NCBI GenBank assembly: GCA_965240325.2
Contig: OZ251227.1
Coordinates: 2,604,001 to 2,668,000, forward strand
Length of the DNA stretch: 64,000 nt
DNA from: Rebecca billardiae RCC1528
Lineage: Eukaryota; Haptophyta
Direction of reading: 5' to 3'
The translations under genes and the position numbers were made by a program. The notes under the pieces are model-generated. The model had not been told where the DNA came from. It saw only the letters and a list, made by a program, of their open reading frames with translations, and did not search any database. Shown piece by piece: positions 36,232 through 47,059 of the stretch. Every line of letters starts with the position of its first letter. Position 1 is the stretch's first letter.

Positions 36232-36406
36232 CGTGATTCTCGTGTTACAAACTTACAATACTCACTGCTGAGTACTTGTAACACGAAAGGCGAGCCGCCG
36301 AGCGCGCGCGGCAGCAGGGTGGACGGTGGCGCAGCTGCGCAGGCCCAGCCGCCCCGCGCGCACGCACCGACGAGTTAACGTCGACTGACGACCGGCTGCT
36401 GAGCGA
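36232..36406. promoter_or_regulatory. Probable bidirectional promoter region
   Basis: Only 175 bp lie between the divergent starts of the epimerase (minus) and the membrane protein (plus). The part next to the epimerase is AT-richer than its surroundings. The assignment rests on position alone; no motif is recognised. Confidence 0.4.
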
Positions 36407-37566
36407 ATGGCGTCGTCGGCGTTCGCGGCGCTTCTCTGCCTCGCCGCCGTGCTCACCGCGGCGGCAGGCCCTCCCGAGGGTAAGGGCGGAGGCCCGCCTG
36501 ACGGTAAGGGCGGGAAGCCGTCAGACAAAGGCGGAGGCAAGCCGTCGGGCAAAGGCAACCAGAAGGAGCTGCGGGACGACTCGACGGGCATCTCCGTGCG
36601 CGTCCTCGGGCAGTCGGGGAAGATTGTCCTCGGCGCCGATTCCGAAGACGACGCGGACAAGGTGACCATCGCCATGTCGAGCATCGTCGAGCGCAACGCT
36701 GCGGGCGAGAGGATCGGCCAGTCTGGTCCGAACGACGGGAAGCACTCGCGCAGCACCTTCGCCAACACCGACTTCGCCTTCAGCGCGCCGTACGACATCG
36801 ACGTCTCCGGCGTGCCCGCCACGGCGATCGACTTTGACGTGGCGCTGGTGAACGGCATCGCCGACCTCTCGATTTCGGCCCTGCTCTTCACGGCGAACGG
36901 CACGATCACGCCCACGCCCTTCGAGGAGCACGACGTCGGCCCGGGCTCGCTCAAGTTCAACGTGCAGGTGAGCGCGCCTGCCGCGCGCCCGTGCGCACGC
37001 CGGCCGCGCGCGCGTCCGCGCGGCTGCATGCGAGGTCACTCACTGCATCACCGCTCCCGTGTCGCGCGCGCGCGGCCGTGCTGCGACGGCAGCTCGCCAA
37101 CTGGCCGTTTTGCGACGGTGAGGATGGCAACCCCTGCCAAGGCGCGACCGGCGCCTTTGTCGACATCGGCATCGAGGTCACGTCGCGCGCGCACGCAGCG
37201 CTCGCGGCGTCCGAGGCGGCCAATCACACGTACTCGCTCGGCGACGGCGCCGAGCTGGTGCTCTCGGATGCGGTGCAGCTCGATGGCGAGTGGACGGTGC
37301 TGCCGGAGGGCTACCCCGCGCTCAGCGCGGAGGGCGACAAGTACGAGCTCACGCTGCGCATCCCGAGGTTCAGCGAAAAGGCGCTGTACGACCCGATCGT
37401 GCGCGAGGAGGCCGCGCCGTCGGCGTCAGGCGGGCTGAGCAGGCTCGCGTGGTGGGGCATCGGCGCCGGCATCGTGGTCGCCCTGATCTGCGCCTGCGCC
37501 GTTGCAGTCGATTGCGTGTACGACTTCCGGGGCAAGAGGTCGACGGGACAGCAGCAAATGGCCTAG
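36407..37566 (+). CDS. Secreted/single-pass membrane protein with Gly-Lys-rich linker, two exons
   Basis: I propose exons 36,407-36,967 and 37,093-37,566 with a 125-bp intron (donor GTGAGC, acceptor GGCAG, phase 0), giving 344 residues. Reading through the donor gives a long Arg-rich tail without sense, while splicing continues into sensible sequence beginning LANWPFCDG. The protein has an N-terminal signal peptide (residues 1-20), a linker rich in Gly, Lys and Pro with repeated GKGG units (about 21-50), an ectodomain with alternating hydrophobic residues that suggests beta structure, one transmembrane helix near the C-terminus (WWGIGAGIVVALICACAVAV) and a short basic cytoplasmic tail. This is the layout of a type I cell-surface protein. 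I do not recognise the family. Confidence 0.7.
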
Positions 37567-38205
37567 CAGATGGATACTGCCGATCCGAGCTGCGAGGGCT
37601 GAGCAAGCTCGACCGGGCCGACGCCCGAGTTGACGAATGACGTTGCCCGACTGGGCGACTGGCGACTCCGCCATACTACTTAAGTGTCATTTACTATACT
37701 GCTACTGTAGTACAGTTCTGTCACGTACATCGAGCTGGTGGTGCCGCCCTAAGTGAGTAATGCGTGACGATATTATTGCTGGTAGTATCTGCTGTCACAT
37801 TATCAATGAGTTGACAGTTGTAGTGTCTGCTGGCATCCGGTACTCGTTGTCTCGTAGTCTGCCCTCTGACGGAGCATAGCGTGGTTGACTGCTGTCGGTA
37901 ATCAAGAGTACAGTATGGCAGCCTGTCACAACGTCGTCCGGGTCTCCACTCTTCTATCTTCAGCTGTCAGAGCGCCGCCAGGGCGCATGCAGCGCACCCG
38001 CGATGACCCTGGCCGCACCGCCTGGTCTGCCCGTCGAGCGCGCCTTTCGGTTGGCCCTGTTTTTAGCCCGCCGCGCTCCGGAAAGGAAGTCGCAGTTTTG
38101 ACGCGAGTTTCTCCCCTTTACTGTATTCCTTTGTTTGCAGTTTGCACCGGCCCACCGGCCGTGTTCTGGGCTGCGGTGGGCGGGCGGGCTGCGACGAGCG
38201 GCAGC
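37567..38205. other. Intergenic region
   Basis: These 639 bp follow one plus-strand gene and precede the next. The first 350 bp are of lower GC with short, irregular TACTGTAG-like words; the last part is GC-rich. The open frame continues upstream of 38,206, but the compositional change and the first sensible protein sequence favour the start at 38,206. No other gene is seen. Confidence 0.5.
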
Positions 38206-40438
38206 ATGAGCGCGCACCGGCCTCCGCCGGCCGACGCGCCACCTCCGTACGGGGCGGACGCGTTCGACGTGCAGTCGCCCGCGCACGAGCACGACGCTGC
38301 CGCCGAGGTCGAGGTGCCGGGCGCGCTGCCGCCGCCCGAGCGCGCGCCCGGCGCCGCCGCCGTCGGCCACGGCGGCGCGTCCGACGATGGCGCACCGCGA
38401 GCGCTCGAGGCGCAGCCGGCCGACGCGGAGGTTAGCGGCGCGACGCGCGGCGGCGCGGTGCCCGTTCCATCCGCGGGCTCCGACGCGGACGCGCTCGAGG
38501 CGGCGCGGCCGCCGCCCGCGGACGCGGACGCGGGCGAGTACATCACCGAGGCGGCCGCGCCGCTGGAGGGCTCGGCGGCTCGCTCGGCGGTGGGGCTGGG
38601 CGTGATCGAGCTCGAGGCGCCGTCCGAGACGCGCAAGTGGCGCTCGACGTGCGAGCTCCTCGCGCGCGGCTTCCCCGTCTCCGCCGCCTCGCTCGTCGTC
38701 GGCCTCGCGCTGGTTGTTTCCGGGAAAGTTCTCGCCGAGCTGAATAGGCCCGCGCAGTCGCGCACGCTGTGGGAAGCCGGGCTCTGCTGCGGCACGCCGG
38801 GCGCGGAGTGCGCGCGCTGGGTCACGCGGTACGATGGCGCCGGGCTGCTCTGCCCCGCGGGGCGCGCCGCGCCGCGCGCGCAGTCCTGGGAGATCGGCTC
38901 GGAGGCGGCCGGACTCTTGCATGTCCGGAGATACAATCTCGCGCTCTATGTGAGTACCGGCTCGACGGTCGAGCTGAGCTGGTCGCTGGCCGACGCGCGG
39001 AACGTGACGCTCGTCGAGCAGGCGCAGGCGCGTGTCACGCCGCCCGACGGCGCGCGCCGCGCGCTCATCGAGCTGCCCGGCGCGGATGGCGACGGCGGCG
39101 GTGACGCGGCCAGCACAGCCGGCGGCAGCGTAGCGGGCGCCGCCGGCATGTGGCGCGCGCTGCTCAAGGCTGGCGGCTCGGGCGGCGGCGGGCGCACGTC
39201 GCGCACCTCCGGCCGCTCGATCAGCAGCCCGTCCCCCGCCGCCTCCACGCGCACCTACCGCCTCTCCGCCGCGCCCACCCGCTACGGCAGCCGGCAGGTG
39301 GGCGCGCTCGCGGCCGGCGGGGTGCTCGGCAACGCCGTGCGGCGGCGCAGCTCGCGGACGGGTCCGGTGAATGCGCGAGGGGACGACACGGGGGGGCAGG
39401 CGACGAAGGCGAACGAGACGCTCGATCGGTGCGGCGCACGCCTCGTGGCGCGCACGCCATCACGCCGCCGCTCCTCTTACGCGCCGCGCGCTCACGCCCC
39501 GCCACCGCACACGCACACACGCCGCGCCGCGCCGCGCCGCGCGCCTCTCGCCACGCGCAGCGCAGAGGTGGCCCAGCCGACGTTCCTCTCGCCGCCGCAG
39601 ATGAGCGCGCCGCGCTGGCCGCTCAAGCTCACCGTGCACTCGCTCGTCGTCCAGCCGCCCGCCGCGCGGCCGAGCGGCGACGCGCCGTACCTCTTCCTCG
39701 GCTTTGTTACCCAGGTGAGTAACGCCATGCTGTTTTGGTTCGACGTGAGCACGGCGCTGTGGGCAGCGGGCGTCGGGCTGGTCGGCGCGACGGTGCTGCT
39801 CAACGCGGCGCGCTTCGTGCGCGCGCGCCCCGGCCGCGCGCGCACGCACGCCCACGGCCTCTTCGTCCTCGTCTCGCTCGGCACCGGCGCTTTCTTCGCC
39901 GGCTGCGTCGCCACCGCCTCGCCCCTTACCGCGGTGGTGCGCGCGCGCGCGCGGCCGCGGCGTGCCGTGCGCGAGCGCCGAGCGCGCTCCTGCGCGAACT
40001 GGACACGCGCGCGGCGCGTTGTGCGCGACCGGCCGATTGCCGGCATGTCCTGCCGGTCGCTCACGCCCACCCCGCGCGTTTGCGCGGCCGATCACCCATG
40101 CATCTGCCGGCGGCCCGCCTTCCGCGCCGCAGCGCGCGCCCGGCATCGTGTTCCTCGTACTGGGCGTGGGCATGGTGTACGGCGCGTTCTACCTGAAGGA
40201 CCGGTGGGAGGCGAGCGCTCTCCCGGACGGCTCCGTCGAGAAGGCGTGCGACGACCTCGAGGACTACCACGGGTGGGCGGTGATCGGCCTCACGCTCACG
40301 TGCGTATTTGGCGTGCTGCTGGAGGACGGGTGGCTGCCGTACTACATCGCGGTAGGGGTGGGCGTGGGGCTCACGTGCTTCGGCTGGGGCTGCGCGTGGC
40401 TCGAATCGGGTGTGAAGGACGAGCACGTGATGCGCTGA
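38206..40438 (+). CDS. Multi-pass membrane protein of unknown family, probably three exons
   Basis: Proposed exons are 38,206-39,366, 39,601-39,936 and 40,133-40,438 (donors GTGAAT and GTGCGC, acceptors CCGCAG), all phase 0, for 600 residues. The first 140 residues are Ala/Pro/acid-rich and probably disordered and cytosolic. One hydrophobic helix follows (SAASLVVGLALVVSG), then a Cys-containing loop (GLCCGTPGAEC) and a Ser-rich stretch. The last third has about five more membrane helices, two of them in the final exon after the DLEDYHGW segment. The last exon is in a different frame from the middle one, so the second intron is required; the first intron is a multiple of three and less certain. 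I do not recognise the family and assign no function. Confidence 0.6.
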
Positions 40439-41052
40439 GCAGCCCGAGCGCCATCGTCGTGATCTCTATACGTACAGTTTACTAAGAGTAAGAGACGCAC
40501 ACAGCTGGCAGGCAGGACAGTACGTAGTAGTAGCTACTACTATCCTGGCGGAAACCCACTGAGAACAAAGGCACGACTTCGACGCTGGGGACCAGCCCGT
40601 CGCAGGCCTTTTTTTGACGCCCCGGCTAACCGTCGGTCACATAAGCGGAATTCGCGTACCCGCTTACGCGCTCGCTAGGACAAAAGCCGCTCGTCGTTCG
40701 GTCAAAAACCGCTCGTCGTTCGGCGCTTTGCGTACTCACATTCGCGCGAATCGCATCGGCCCGGGCCCATTCGTCGTGTCGCGAGCGAGTTCACACTTCA
40801 CATTCGGGTGAAAATCCCATTTTCTGGCCTGTCCGGGCGGAAAATCCGGCTGCTCAGATCTGACCGGACCGGGACCCGGACAGCACAGTATCTAGGGACC
40901 AGACACTTTTACATCTTCGTTCTCTTCGGATTTGAGCATGGGGCGGCGCCCCATTTGCACAGTCAAAAGATCGCGGGTGTAAAAGCAACCGTTGTCGAGT
41001 TCGATGTAGCGGCTGGGCGAATTAGTGAATTAAAAAACAATTCACGAGACAC
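40439..41052. other. Intergenic region with a dispersed repeat copy
   Basis: About 600 bp without a gene follow the membrane-protein gene. Near its left end is one copy of the repeat found again at 48.1-48.3 kb, then a short AGTAGTAGCTACTACTA palindrome at about 40,526-40,542. Nothing else is recognised. Confidence 0.5.
40473..40518 (+). repeat. Copy 1 of a dispersed repeat also found at 48.1-48.3 kb
   Basis: The segment begins TACAGTTTACTAAGAGTAAG, continues with GAGACGCAC and ends with AGCTGGCAGGCAGG. The same order of words recurs at 48,131-48,180 and 48,208-48,277, and inverted at 48,085-48,130. It starts 35 bp after the stop codon of the upstream gene. Confidence 0.7.
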
Positions 41053-41990
41053 TTGCGCCCACGGCCGCGATGGCGTGCGCCGTCCACCCACGACGGAGTC
41101 GTGGACGGACATCGCTACACAGCCTACGCGACAGGCGTTGTCGTGATCGAGGTGCCCGTGCCCGTTGTCGATAGCCAAGCAATTGGCACGACGACCTGGC
41201 ACCACATCCGCGTCAAGCGCGGCGAGGCCGTGGTCCAGCGCGTGTGCGGCAAGCTGGCCGATGTGCGGACGGCGGCGGGTGGCGCAGGGGCCCCTGCCGA
41301 TGCTATCTGGCGGCTACTGCGGGGCCTGCTGCCGTGGTCGAGCCTGAGGCAGACGGTGAGTCAACCGCGGAGCAGCTCAACGCTTCCGAGATCGAGCTGC
41401 GCGCGGTCGGACCAGATGACGGCCCGCGGCCGTCCAAGCGCACACGCAAGGACGCCCGAGCAGACGCGTTCAGTCCGAGCAAAGCCTGGTCGGCGTACGA
41501 GCGCGAGCCAGCTCAGACACGGCACGAGCACACGCGTGACGGCTCGTACGATGAGCTCGTCGGCTTGGTCACCGGGCTGCCGTCGCTCGTCGCATCGCTT
41601 GTCACGTCACACTCAGCTGAGCAGAGACATCACTCCCGCCGTTCAGCTGATCGACGAGGACGAGGCGGCCAAGGCGGCGGCGGCCCAAACGCCTGGAGGA
41701 GGAGCGCAGAAGGAGGAGGAGCTCACAGCGCTGAGCCTGTGGGGCCGCGCCGAGGCCAGGCACCGCGGCCAGCGGCTGCAGTCGCGGGTGGCTGCCGGAC
41801 AGCACGGCTCGGCGGCACACGCTCACTCATACGTCGATCCTCTTGCTCGAGAGTCGAGGCGGCGGGCAAGGTGCAGGCCACACGCGAGCTTGCTAAGCGT
41901 GCGTAGGCCGAGCCGCAGCTGAGCCCCGAGGGTGCTCGGGACGCCGCGTGCGCAAGCAGGCCGCCTCGCAGCAGATCGGGTGCTTCGCAC
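41053..41990 (+). pseudogene. Decayed reading frame, unknown family
   Basis: Protein-like sequence runs along this stretch but changes frame at least three times. A segment with DGHRYTAYATGVVVIEVP and HHIRVKRGEAVVQRVCGKL ends near 41,355. A second frame continues with an acidic/basic segment (EIELRAVGPDDGPRPSKRTR) to about 41,640. A third carries LIDEDEAAKAAAA and EEELTALSLWGR to about 41,790, and a fourth ends near 41,906. No splice pattern that I can see repairs all the breaks. I do not recognise the family. It could instead be several short exons of a real gene. Confidence 0.35.
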
Positions 41991-42457
41991 AATAACTACG
42001 CGGATACACCCGGAAAAATTTCTTCGCACTGCGTGCGCTTTATTCCCTTATTTATTGTTTATTCCTTATTCGCGTATTAAATGACGCTTTTCCGCCTCCC
42101 CAGTGCGGAAGTGCGCCAGAAAATGGGAATTCCACCCATTCACTAGAGAGTGAGTTGCAGCCGCCGCTGCACGCCGGCGGCAGCTTCACGAATCACGACC
42201 ACCTTCAGACGTTGATAGCCGGGTGCGGACAGCGCGCTGCAGACTCGGCACTCGCTGATGCAGACGACGCCGCCGTGCGCACGTGCCAGCCCTGAGGACT
42301 TCTTAAATGAACTGCTCAGATTGATGGTTAGCTGGCAGCCGCAGCGTCATACTAAGACAGCTGGCGGTCGAGTCACATTCGTCAAGGTAGCTGCTGCCGC
42401 CACGGTCCCGAGTGCTGCGGACGCTGGGGCGGGTGGCGGGTGCAGCCTGCGTTGACA

Positions 42458-43080
42458 ACTGCGCAGGGCACGCATCAAGCGCGCGCCCCTACTGTCTACT
42501 GAGCCTCGCACCGTGTATGTAGGGCTGGTGGACGGCCGTACTGAACACTTGCAGGCGACGCCCGGTGCGCAGTAATCCAGTCGCGCAACACTGATTCGGC
42601 GCACCGCCGTCGAGAGTTCGGCAGCAGCAGGGCCAGGCAGCCAGGTGCCAACCGCGCAGGGCACGGCACGCATCAAGCGCGCGCGCCGACTGAGCCTCGG
42701 ACCGTAGGGCTGGTGGACGGCCGTAAACACTTGCAGGCGAGGCCCGGTGCGCACATCCAGTCGAGCAACACTGATCGGCGCGCCGCCGTCGAGAGTTGCA
42801 GCAGCAGGGGCAGGCAGCCAGGTGCCAACCGCGCAGGGCATGGCACGCATCAAAACAGTTGCAGGCGAGGCCCGGTGCGCAGATCCAGTCGAGCAACGCG
42901 GACGGCGGCGCGCCACTCCGTCGAGAGATGTAGAGAGTTGCAACCGCCGGGGCAGGTCGTTAGGTGACAACCGCGCAGGACACGCATCAAGCGTGCGCCT
43001 CCTGAGCGCCGGGCAGGAGAGCGGCCGTGATCAGTTGCAAGCGACGCCCGTCGTGCGGATCACTCGATCACTCGTCGAGC
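42458..43080. repeat. Degenerate tandem repeat, about four units of 140-195 bp
   Basis: Units begin near 42,458, 42,653, 42,832 and 42,973. Each starts with CGCAGG(G)CA and CACGCATCAA, and contains GTTGCAGGCGA or CTTGCAGGCGA, CCCGGTGCGCA and CATCCAGTCGAGCAAC-like words, then CCGTCGAGAG and GGCAGCCAGGTGCCAACCG. Units two to four carry internal deletions. No protein is convincing in any frame. Confidence 0.75.
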
Positions 43081-43569
43081 CGTCGGGATCACTCGTCGAG
43101 CGTTACAGATCGGTCATCCGGGCACCCGGTCGTGAGGTGCAGGCGAGGTGCAGGTGGAGGACGGCCGTCGACAGTTGCAGGTGACAGGGCGTGAACATCT
43201 TGCTCACACATCACCCCGACGGTCCACACCCTCGGTCGCAGCCCCGCGGCGCCCGCGGTGGCATCTCGACCTCCCGTCACGGCGGTCAGCCTGGCCCGAG
43301 CGGGCCCCTCTTGACGAGCGAGTATCATCGCGGTGCTGTTCAAATAATGAGCCGCCTATATTAACTTGAGTCGCGTCGGCTGTAATCGATCGACGGACCC
43401 TGATTGGCCCTCCATGTTTCGTCGAGAAGATTTTTCCCTCGAACGATCAACTACTACGAGTGAAAAACATGTTACAATCATCGCGAAGCCATCACTCGAA
43501 ACGCGTACTCCGATTCTTGTTTGTCGAGACCAATACGTGCGAGGACTGTCCCAACCGCAAGCACCTTGG

Positions 43570-43688
43570 GTAAAAAATGCCGAACCGATGGTTTGACGAG
43601 TAAAACCCGTCGAACCGATGGTGTTTCGGAGTAAAACACGTCGAACCGTTGGTTTGACGAGTAAAAACAGCCGAACCGGTGGTTTGTC
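43570..43688. repeat. Short tandem repeat of about 30 bp with core GTCGAACCG-ATGG
   Basis: Four adjacent units carry CGAACCGATGG or CGAACCGTTGG followed by TTTGACGAGTAAAA. An isolated related copy, TTCGGAGTAAAA then TCGCCGAACCG, lies at about 44,588-44,622, just upstream of the sulfotransferase gene. The local GC content is well below that of the genes. Confidence 0.65.
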
Positions 43689-43978
43689 ATAGGGAAAACA
43701 CCGAATTGTGGGCATTTTCGTATTCCGGGCACACCTCTTCCGTACTCGTATTTTACACGATTAAGTAGAGTAGACACGAGCCGTCACTTTCTCGCTAGAC
43801 ATTTCACGAGCGAAAGCCGAAAGGGCGCGCTGATGGTGGCACGCGGGTATCATCTTGCATTGGACTATGAGCATCGGAGCAACCTCGCACATCCTCGCGT
43901 CGACGACGGCCCGTGAAGGACGCGGCAGGCGGAGAGCCCACGCCAAGGGTGGCCCTTGCGATTGACGTCTCGTTCGGT

Positions 43979-44270
43979 CGCGCGACGAGCGGCTCGCGTG
44001 CGGCGCCAAGCGAGCGACGCGGGGCGCGCGGCGGGCGCACGCGCGAGGCTGTCCACCACGCGCACGCGCGCGAACCCGCCGGCTCGGGCGACACGCGCCG
44101 CCTCAGCTCGAGCACGAGCGCGAGGCGTGGCGCCGGCTCGGTGGCGGCGGAGGGCTCGACCTGCACTGCGCGCGACGAGCGGCTCGCCTGCGGTGCCAGC
44201 GAATGAAGCGGCAAGCCCGGCGGGCGCATACGCGCAGGGCCGCCCTCCACGCGCGAGCGCGCGACTGCGT
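43979..44270. repeat. Diverged tandem duplication, about 100 bp repeated at 189-bp offset
   Basis: The segment starting GCGCGACGAGCGGCTCGC at 43,979 recurs at about 44,168. In both copies it is followed by similar GCGGGCGCA.ACGCGC and CCACGCGC words. The two copies differ by many substitutions and small gaps, so the duplication is old. The region contains no convincing gene. Confidence 0.55.
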
Positions 44271-44681
44271 GTTCCACGAGCTGCAGCAGGCGGCCGCGGG
44301 CTGGTCGGCGGCCGGCGAGGTCGGCGGAGTGCCGCCCGGCCCGCGTTCTCGCTTGGGCGCGGGCCACACTCTCACTCACAGCGCGGGGCGGGGTGCTGCA
44401 GACGGGCCAGTCATTGCAGCTCGCACTCCGTGGTCAGACATGCACACGCGCGCGCGTCGTCAGCCCCGCCGCTGCGCCCCTGTGGCGCCCGTGGCAGCGT
44501 CGGAATTCCGAGCTCGGGCGACCGGCCCGGCGTGCCATCATGCGTTTCAGAAACAGGTTTCCAGCCCAAGTTGACGCGCAGCGCCAACCCATATTCGGAG
44601 TAAAAGTCGCCGAACCGTTTTTATTTCTTTGGTTTTTACGTAGGGTTTTCGGTCACACTAGATAATGTGCCATCGACGCCG

Positions 44682-45908
44682 ATGACGACGACGCTGCTCC
44701 TCTTGGCGGCCGTGGGAGCGACCCCGCCATCGCACGCAGAGGACGGCGGGTCCACCCTTGCCCTGAACACGAGCACCCCTCGCAGGCCCCCGCACTTCCT
44801 CTGGCTCCACTTCCCCAAGGCGGGCACTAGCTTTCAGTACGCTTTGCTCGATGGGCTGTGCTCGCCGGTCGAGCTGTTGCAACTGATGGGCACGCGCCGG
44901 CTGTGCCCAGCAGTCGCGCTGCAGAGCCGGCGCGTGCTCCACGCGTATGGCGTCGAGCCCCACGGCGAGTGCGATCGCGCGGACGAGATGCTCCTCGTAT
45001 GGAACAAAACGGGACACCGGCAATCGGAGGGCTTGTACGACCTGCAGCTCCGAGACAAGCTGTCGCGTGAGTGGAGTCCACGGCATATCGGCCAGCTGTT
45101 GAGGGAGAACTACCTCTGCCCACGCGCGCTAGTCTCGCCCAACCTGCAGGGCAACCACGCGCTGCTCACGTCCGCATCCGACCTGGGCCACCTGGTCGGT
45201 ATCTTCCGCGCGCCCGACCAGAGGCTCGCCTCGAGCTACTTTTATATGGCCCGCGCTGTGGGCGGGAACTGCTGCAAGCGAGACTGGGGGTTCGAGCCGA
45301 CATCGCACGAGCGGCTTGTGCGAGAGATCGCGATTGAGCGCAGCCTGGAGCTGGCCGAGTACTCAAGGTGGTACCGCGCGCGCGGCTGCATGACACGCAC
45401 GCTCAACGGCCTCCGCTGCCACGGCCCCGAGCGGCTGACAGCAACGCATGCGGAGCGCGCGTTGTCGGTCGTGCGCACTGGTTTCGCGTTCGTCGGCATC
45501 TTCGAGAGCTGGGGGCTGTCGGTCTGCCTGTGGTACGCAATGTACCTCGACCCGCACAGCCCGCCGCCCGAGCGCGCTTTCGCCAACAACAGGCCCACCA
45601 AGCGCCCGCGCCGGCGCGACCCGCCTGGTCGTGGCAACAGCAGTCAAGGCGATGCGCCAGCGTTGAAGCTGTACGACACGCGGAACGTCGCCCTGGACCC
45701 GGAGGACGAGGCAGTGTACGCCGCAGCGCTCGACGTGTTCCGGCGGCAGCTCGCCGCATACGGCCAGCTGCGCAGCTTCCGCGCGTGCTGCGCCGCGGAG
45801 CCTGGCCGGTGCGCCGACCGCAGTGCGCTGATGTTGTCGCGGCTGTCTGTGGGCGCCCTGGTGCCGACAGCTGCCACCTTTGACTTCGTCCACGGTACGT
45901 ACAGCTAG
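44682..45908 (+). CDS. Sulfotransferase, PAPS-dependent, secretory pathway
   Basis: The first ATG of the frame is at 44,682 and gives 408 residues with a cleavable signal peptide (residues 1-19, MTTTLLLLAAVGATPPSHA). Both cofactor-binding motifs of sulfotransferases are visible: the 5'-phosphosulfate loop FPKAGTS at 44-50, and the 3'-phosphate-binding motif FRAPDQRLASSYFY at 175-188, with the expected Arg and Ser. Such Golgi or secreted enzymes transfer sulfate from PAPS to carbohydrates or proteins; the acceptor here is unknown. NKT at 108-110 is a possible glycosylation site. The frame ends right after a GTACGT word that could be a splice donor, so the last residues or a further exon are uncertain. 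No intron is needed elsewhere. Confidence 0.85.
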   Translation: MTTTLLLLAAVGATPPSHAEDGGSTLALNTSTPRRPPHFLWLHFPKAGTSFQYALLDGLCSPVELLQLMGTRRLCPAVALQSRRVLHAYGVEPHGECDRADEMLLVWNKTGHRQSEGLYDLQLRDKLSREWSPRHIGQLLRENYLCPRALVSPNLQGNHALLTSASDLGHLVGIFRAPDQRLASSYFYMARAVGGNCCKRDWGFEPTSHERLVREIAIERSLELAEYSRWYRARGCMTRTLNGLRCHGPERLTATHAERALSVVRTGFAFVGIFESWGLSVCLWYAMYLDPHSPPPERAFANNRPTKRPRRRDPPGRGNSSQGDAPALKLYDTRNVALDPEDEAVYAAALDVFRRQLAAYGQLRSFRACCAAEPGRCADRSALMLSRLSVGALVPTAATFDFVHGTYS

Positions 45909-47059
45909 CTATAGTGCGCTAGTGTCAGCGTACACTGTAGTCATCCCTGCCGCGCCGAACCGCGTAGTTTTCCGATCTATCCGTGGCTGACGTAAAATAC
46001 TTATATATATATATACATATATATATATTGATGAATAACCGCGGCAGAGTGGCGCGGCGGTCCGCCTGCCCTACTGCTTGGCCTTGCCCTCTGAGCCGTC
46101 TGACTCTGAGCGGCTAATAAATGTGGCGCCGGTCGGCCGGTCGCCCGCCGCGCCCGCACTCCGCACCGCACCGCCGCAGGCCGGCCCGAGGCGCAGCCGG
46201 CTTGTTGCATTTTGAAGTGAGACCAAACGCGACATCGGAGGGAATTTCGGCGAGCGAATTTTTTTCATGATGGCCGCTGCCGCGCTGCGGCGGCGGCCAC
46301 GGGAGGCGCTCAGGAGGCGCGCGTCGCACCAGACGACGCGCGTCGACGCTTGCCTACGGTTCTAGACAGAGTGTGCGCCACGCTGTATGCTATACAGTCA
46401 CGGCACGCTCGGCAGTCAGGTCGACACTCGTCGACGCCGTCCGCGTGCAGTGCCGACACGAGTTGTGATCGAGCGCGTCGGCGCGCTCAGCCATCTGGTC
46501 GAGAATCATGCTGTGGTCTGCGGCCGAGAGAACGACCGGGATCTTCCTCAACGCCTTCCCCATCGTGCTCGAGTTGTGCGTAGTCTCGCCCGCGGGCGCG
46601 CTCGCAATCACCATCTGCAATCTGCGCTCGCCTTGCGGTGCAGCGCTCCTCGGAGTGCCACCACGAGAGCTCGCGGTACTTCTACTGGGTATTGGAGGAG
46701 TCGAAGGTGCGCCAGCCAAGTAGATGAAGTCGACCACCTCGGTGCCAGCCACGATCAGTCCCCAGACGCCCCCAAAGCAGTGTCGGGGTCTAGAGGTAAG
46801 CGTCGAGGATCAGTAGAAGCTTACGGCGCAGTGTCCGAACGGTGCTCAACAGGACAGTACTGCAAGAGAATGAGATAGTACGTTCGTAGGATTCACTGTC
46901 ATCAGACTAGTTGCCGCCGGCGTCATCCACGGCTGGGATGGCCCCGTTGTGACCGGGCTCAATGAGTGCCACGCGTCGCTGCTGGTCGTCCAGGAAGCGC
47001 TCTGCGAGCCAGTGTCAACCCGGAGCTGATGCGCTCGGGCCTCGGCGGAGTCGGCGGCG
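45909..47059. other. Intergenic region
   Basis: No convincing gene is seen in this 1.15 kb. It holds an AT microsatellite at about 46,001-46,029. A minus-strand open frame at 46,390-46,752 is of doubtful coding character: it lacks recognisable motifs and a supported partner exon. The rest is unremarkable. Confidence 0.45.
46001..46029. repeat. AT microsatellite
   Basis: Alternating T and A run for about 29 bp with one C interruption, about 100 bp after the sulfotransferase stop codon. It stands out in this GC-rich DNA. Confidence 0.85.

Noticed and set aside
36262-37039. Minus-strand frames of 255 and 172 codons over the membrane-protein gene
   Set aside because: They lie antisense to a frame with signal peptide, membrane helix and a plausible intron, and have no motifs of their own.
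38950-38955. GTGAGT word as a splice donor in the multi-pass membrane protein gene
   Set aside because: Reading through it gives continuous sensible sequence (NLALYVSTGSTVELSWSLAD), so no intron is needed there. The same holds for the GTGAGT at 39,715.
44667-44681. Earlier start of the sulfotransferase at 44,667
   Set aside because: The codon at 44,667 is GTG. The first ATG of the frame is at 44,682 and begins a good signal peptide.
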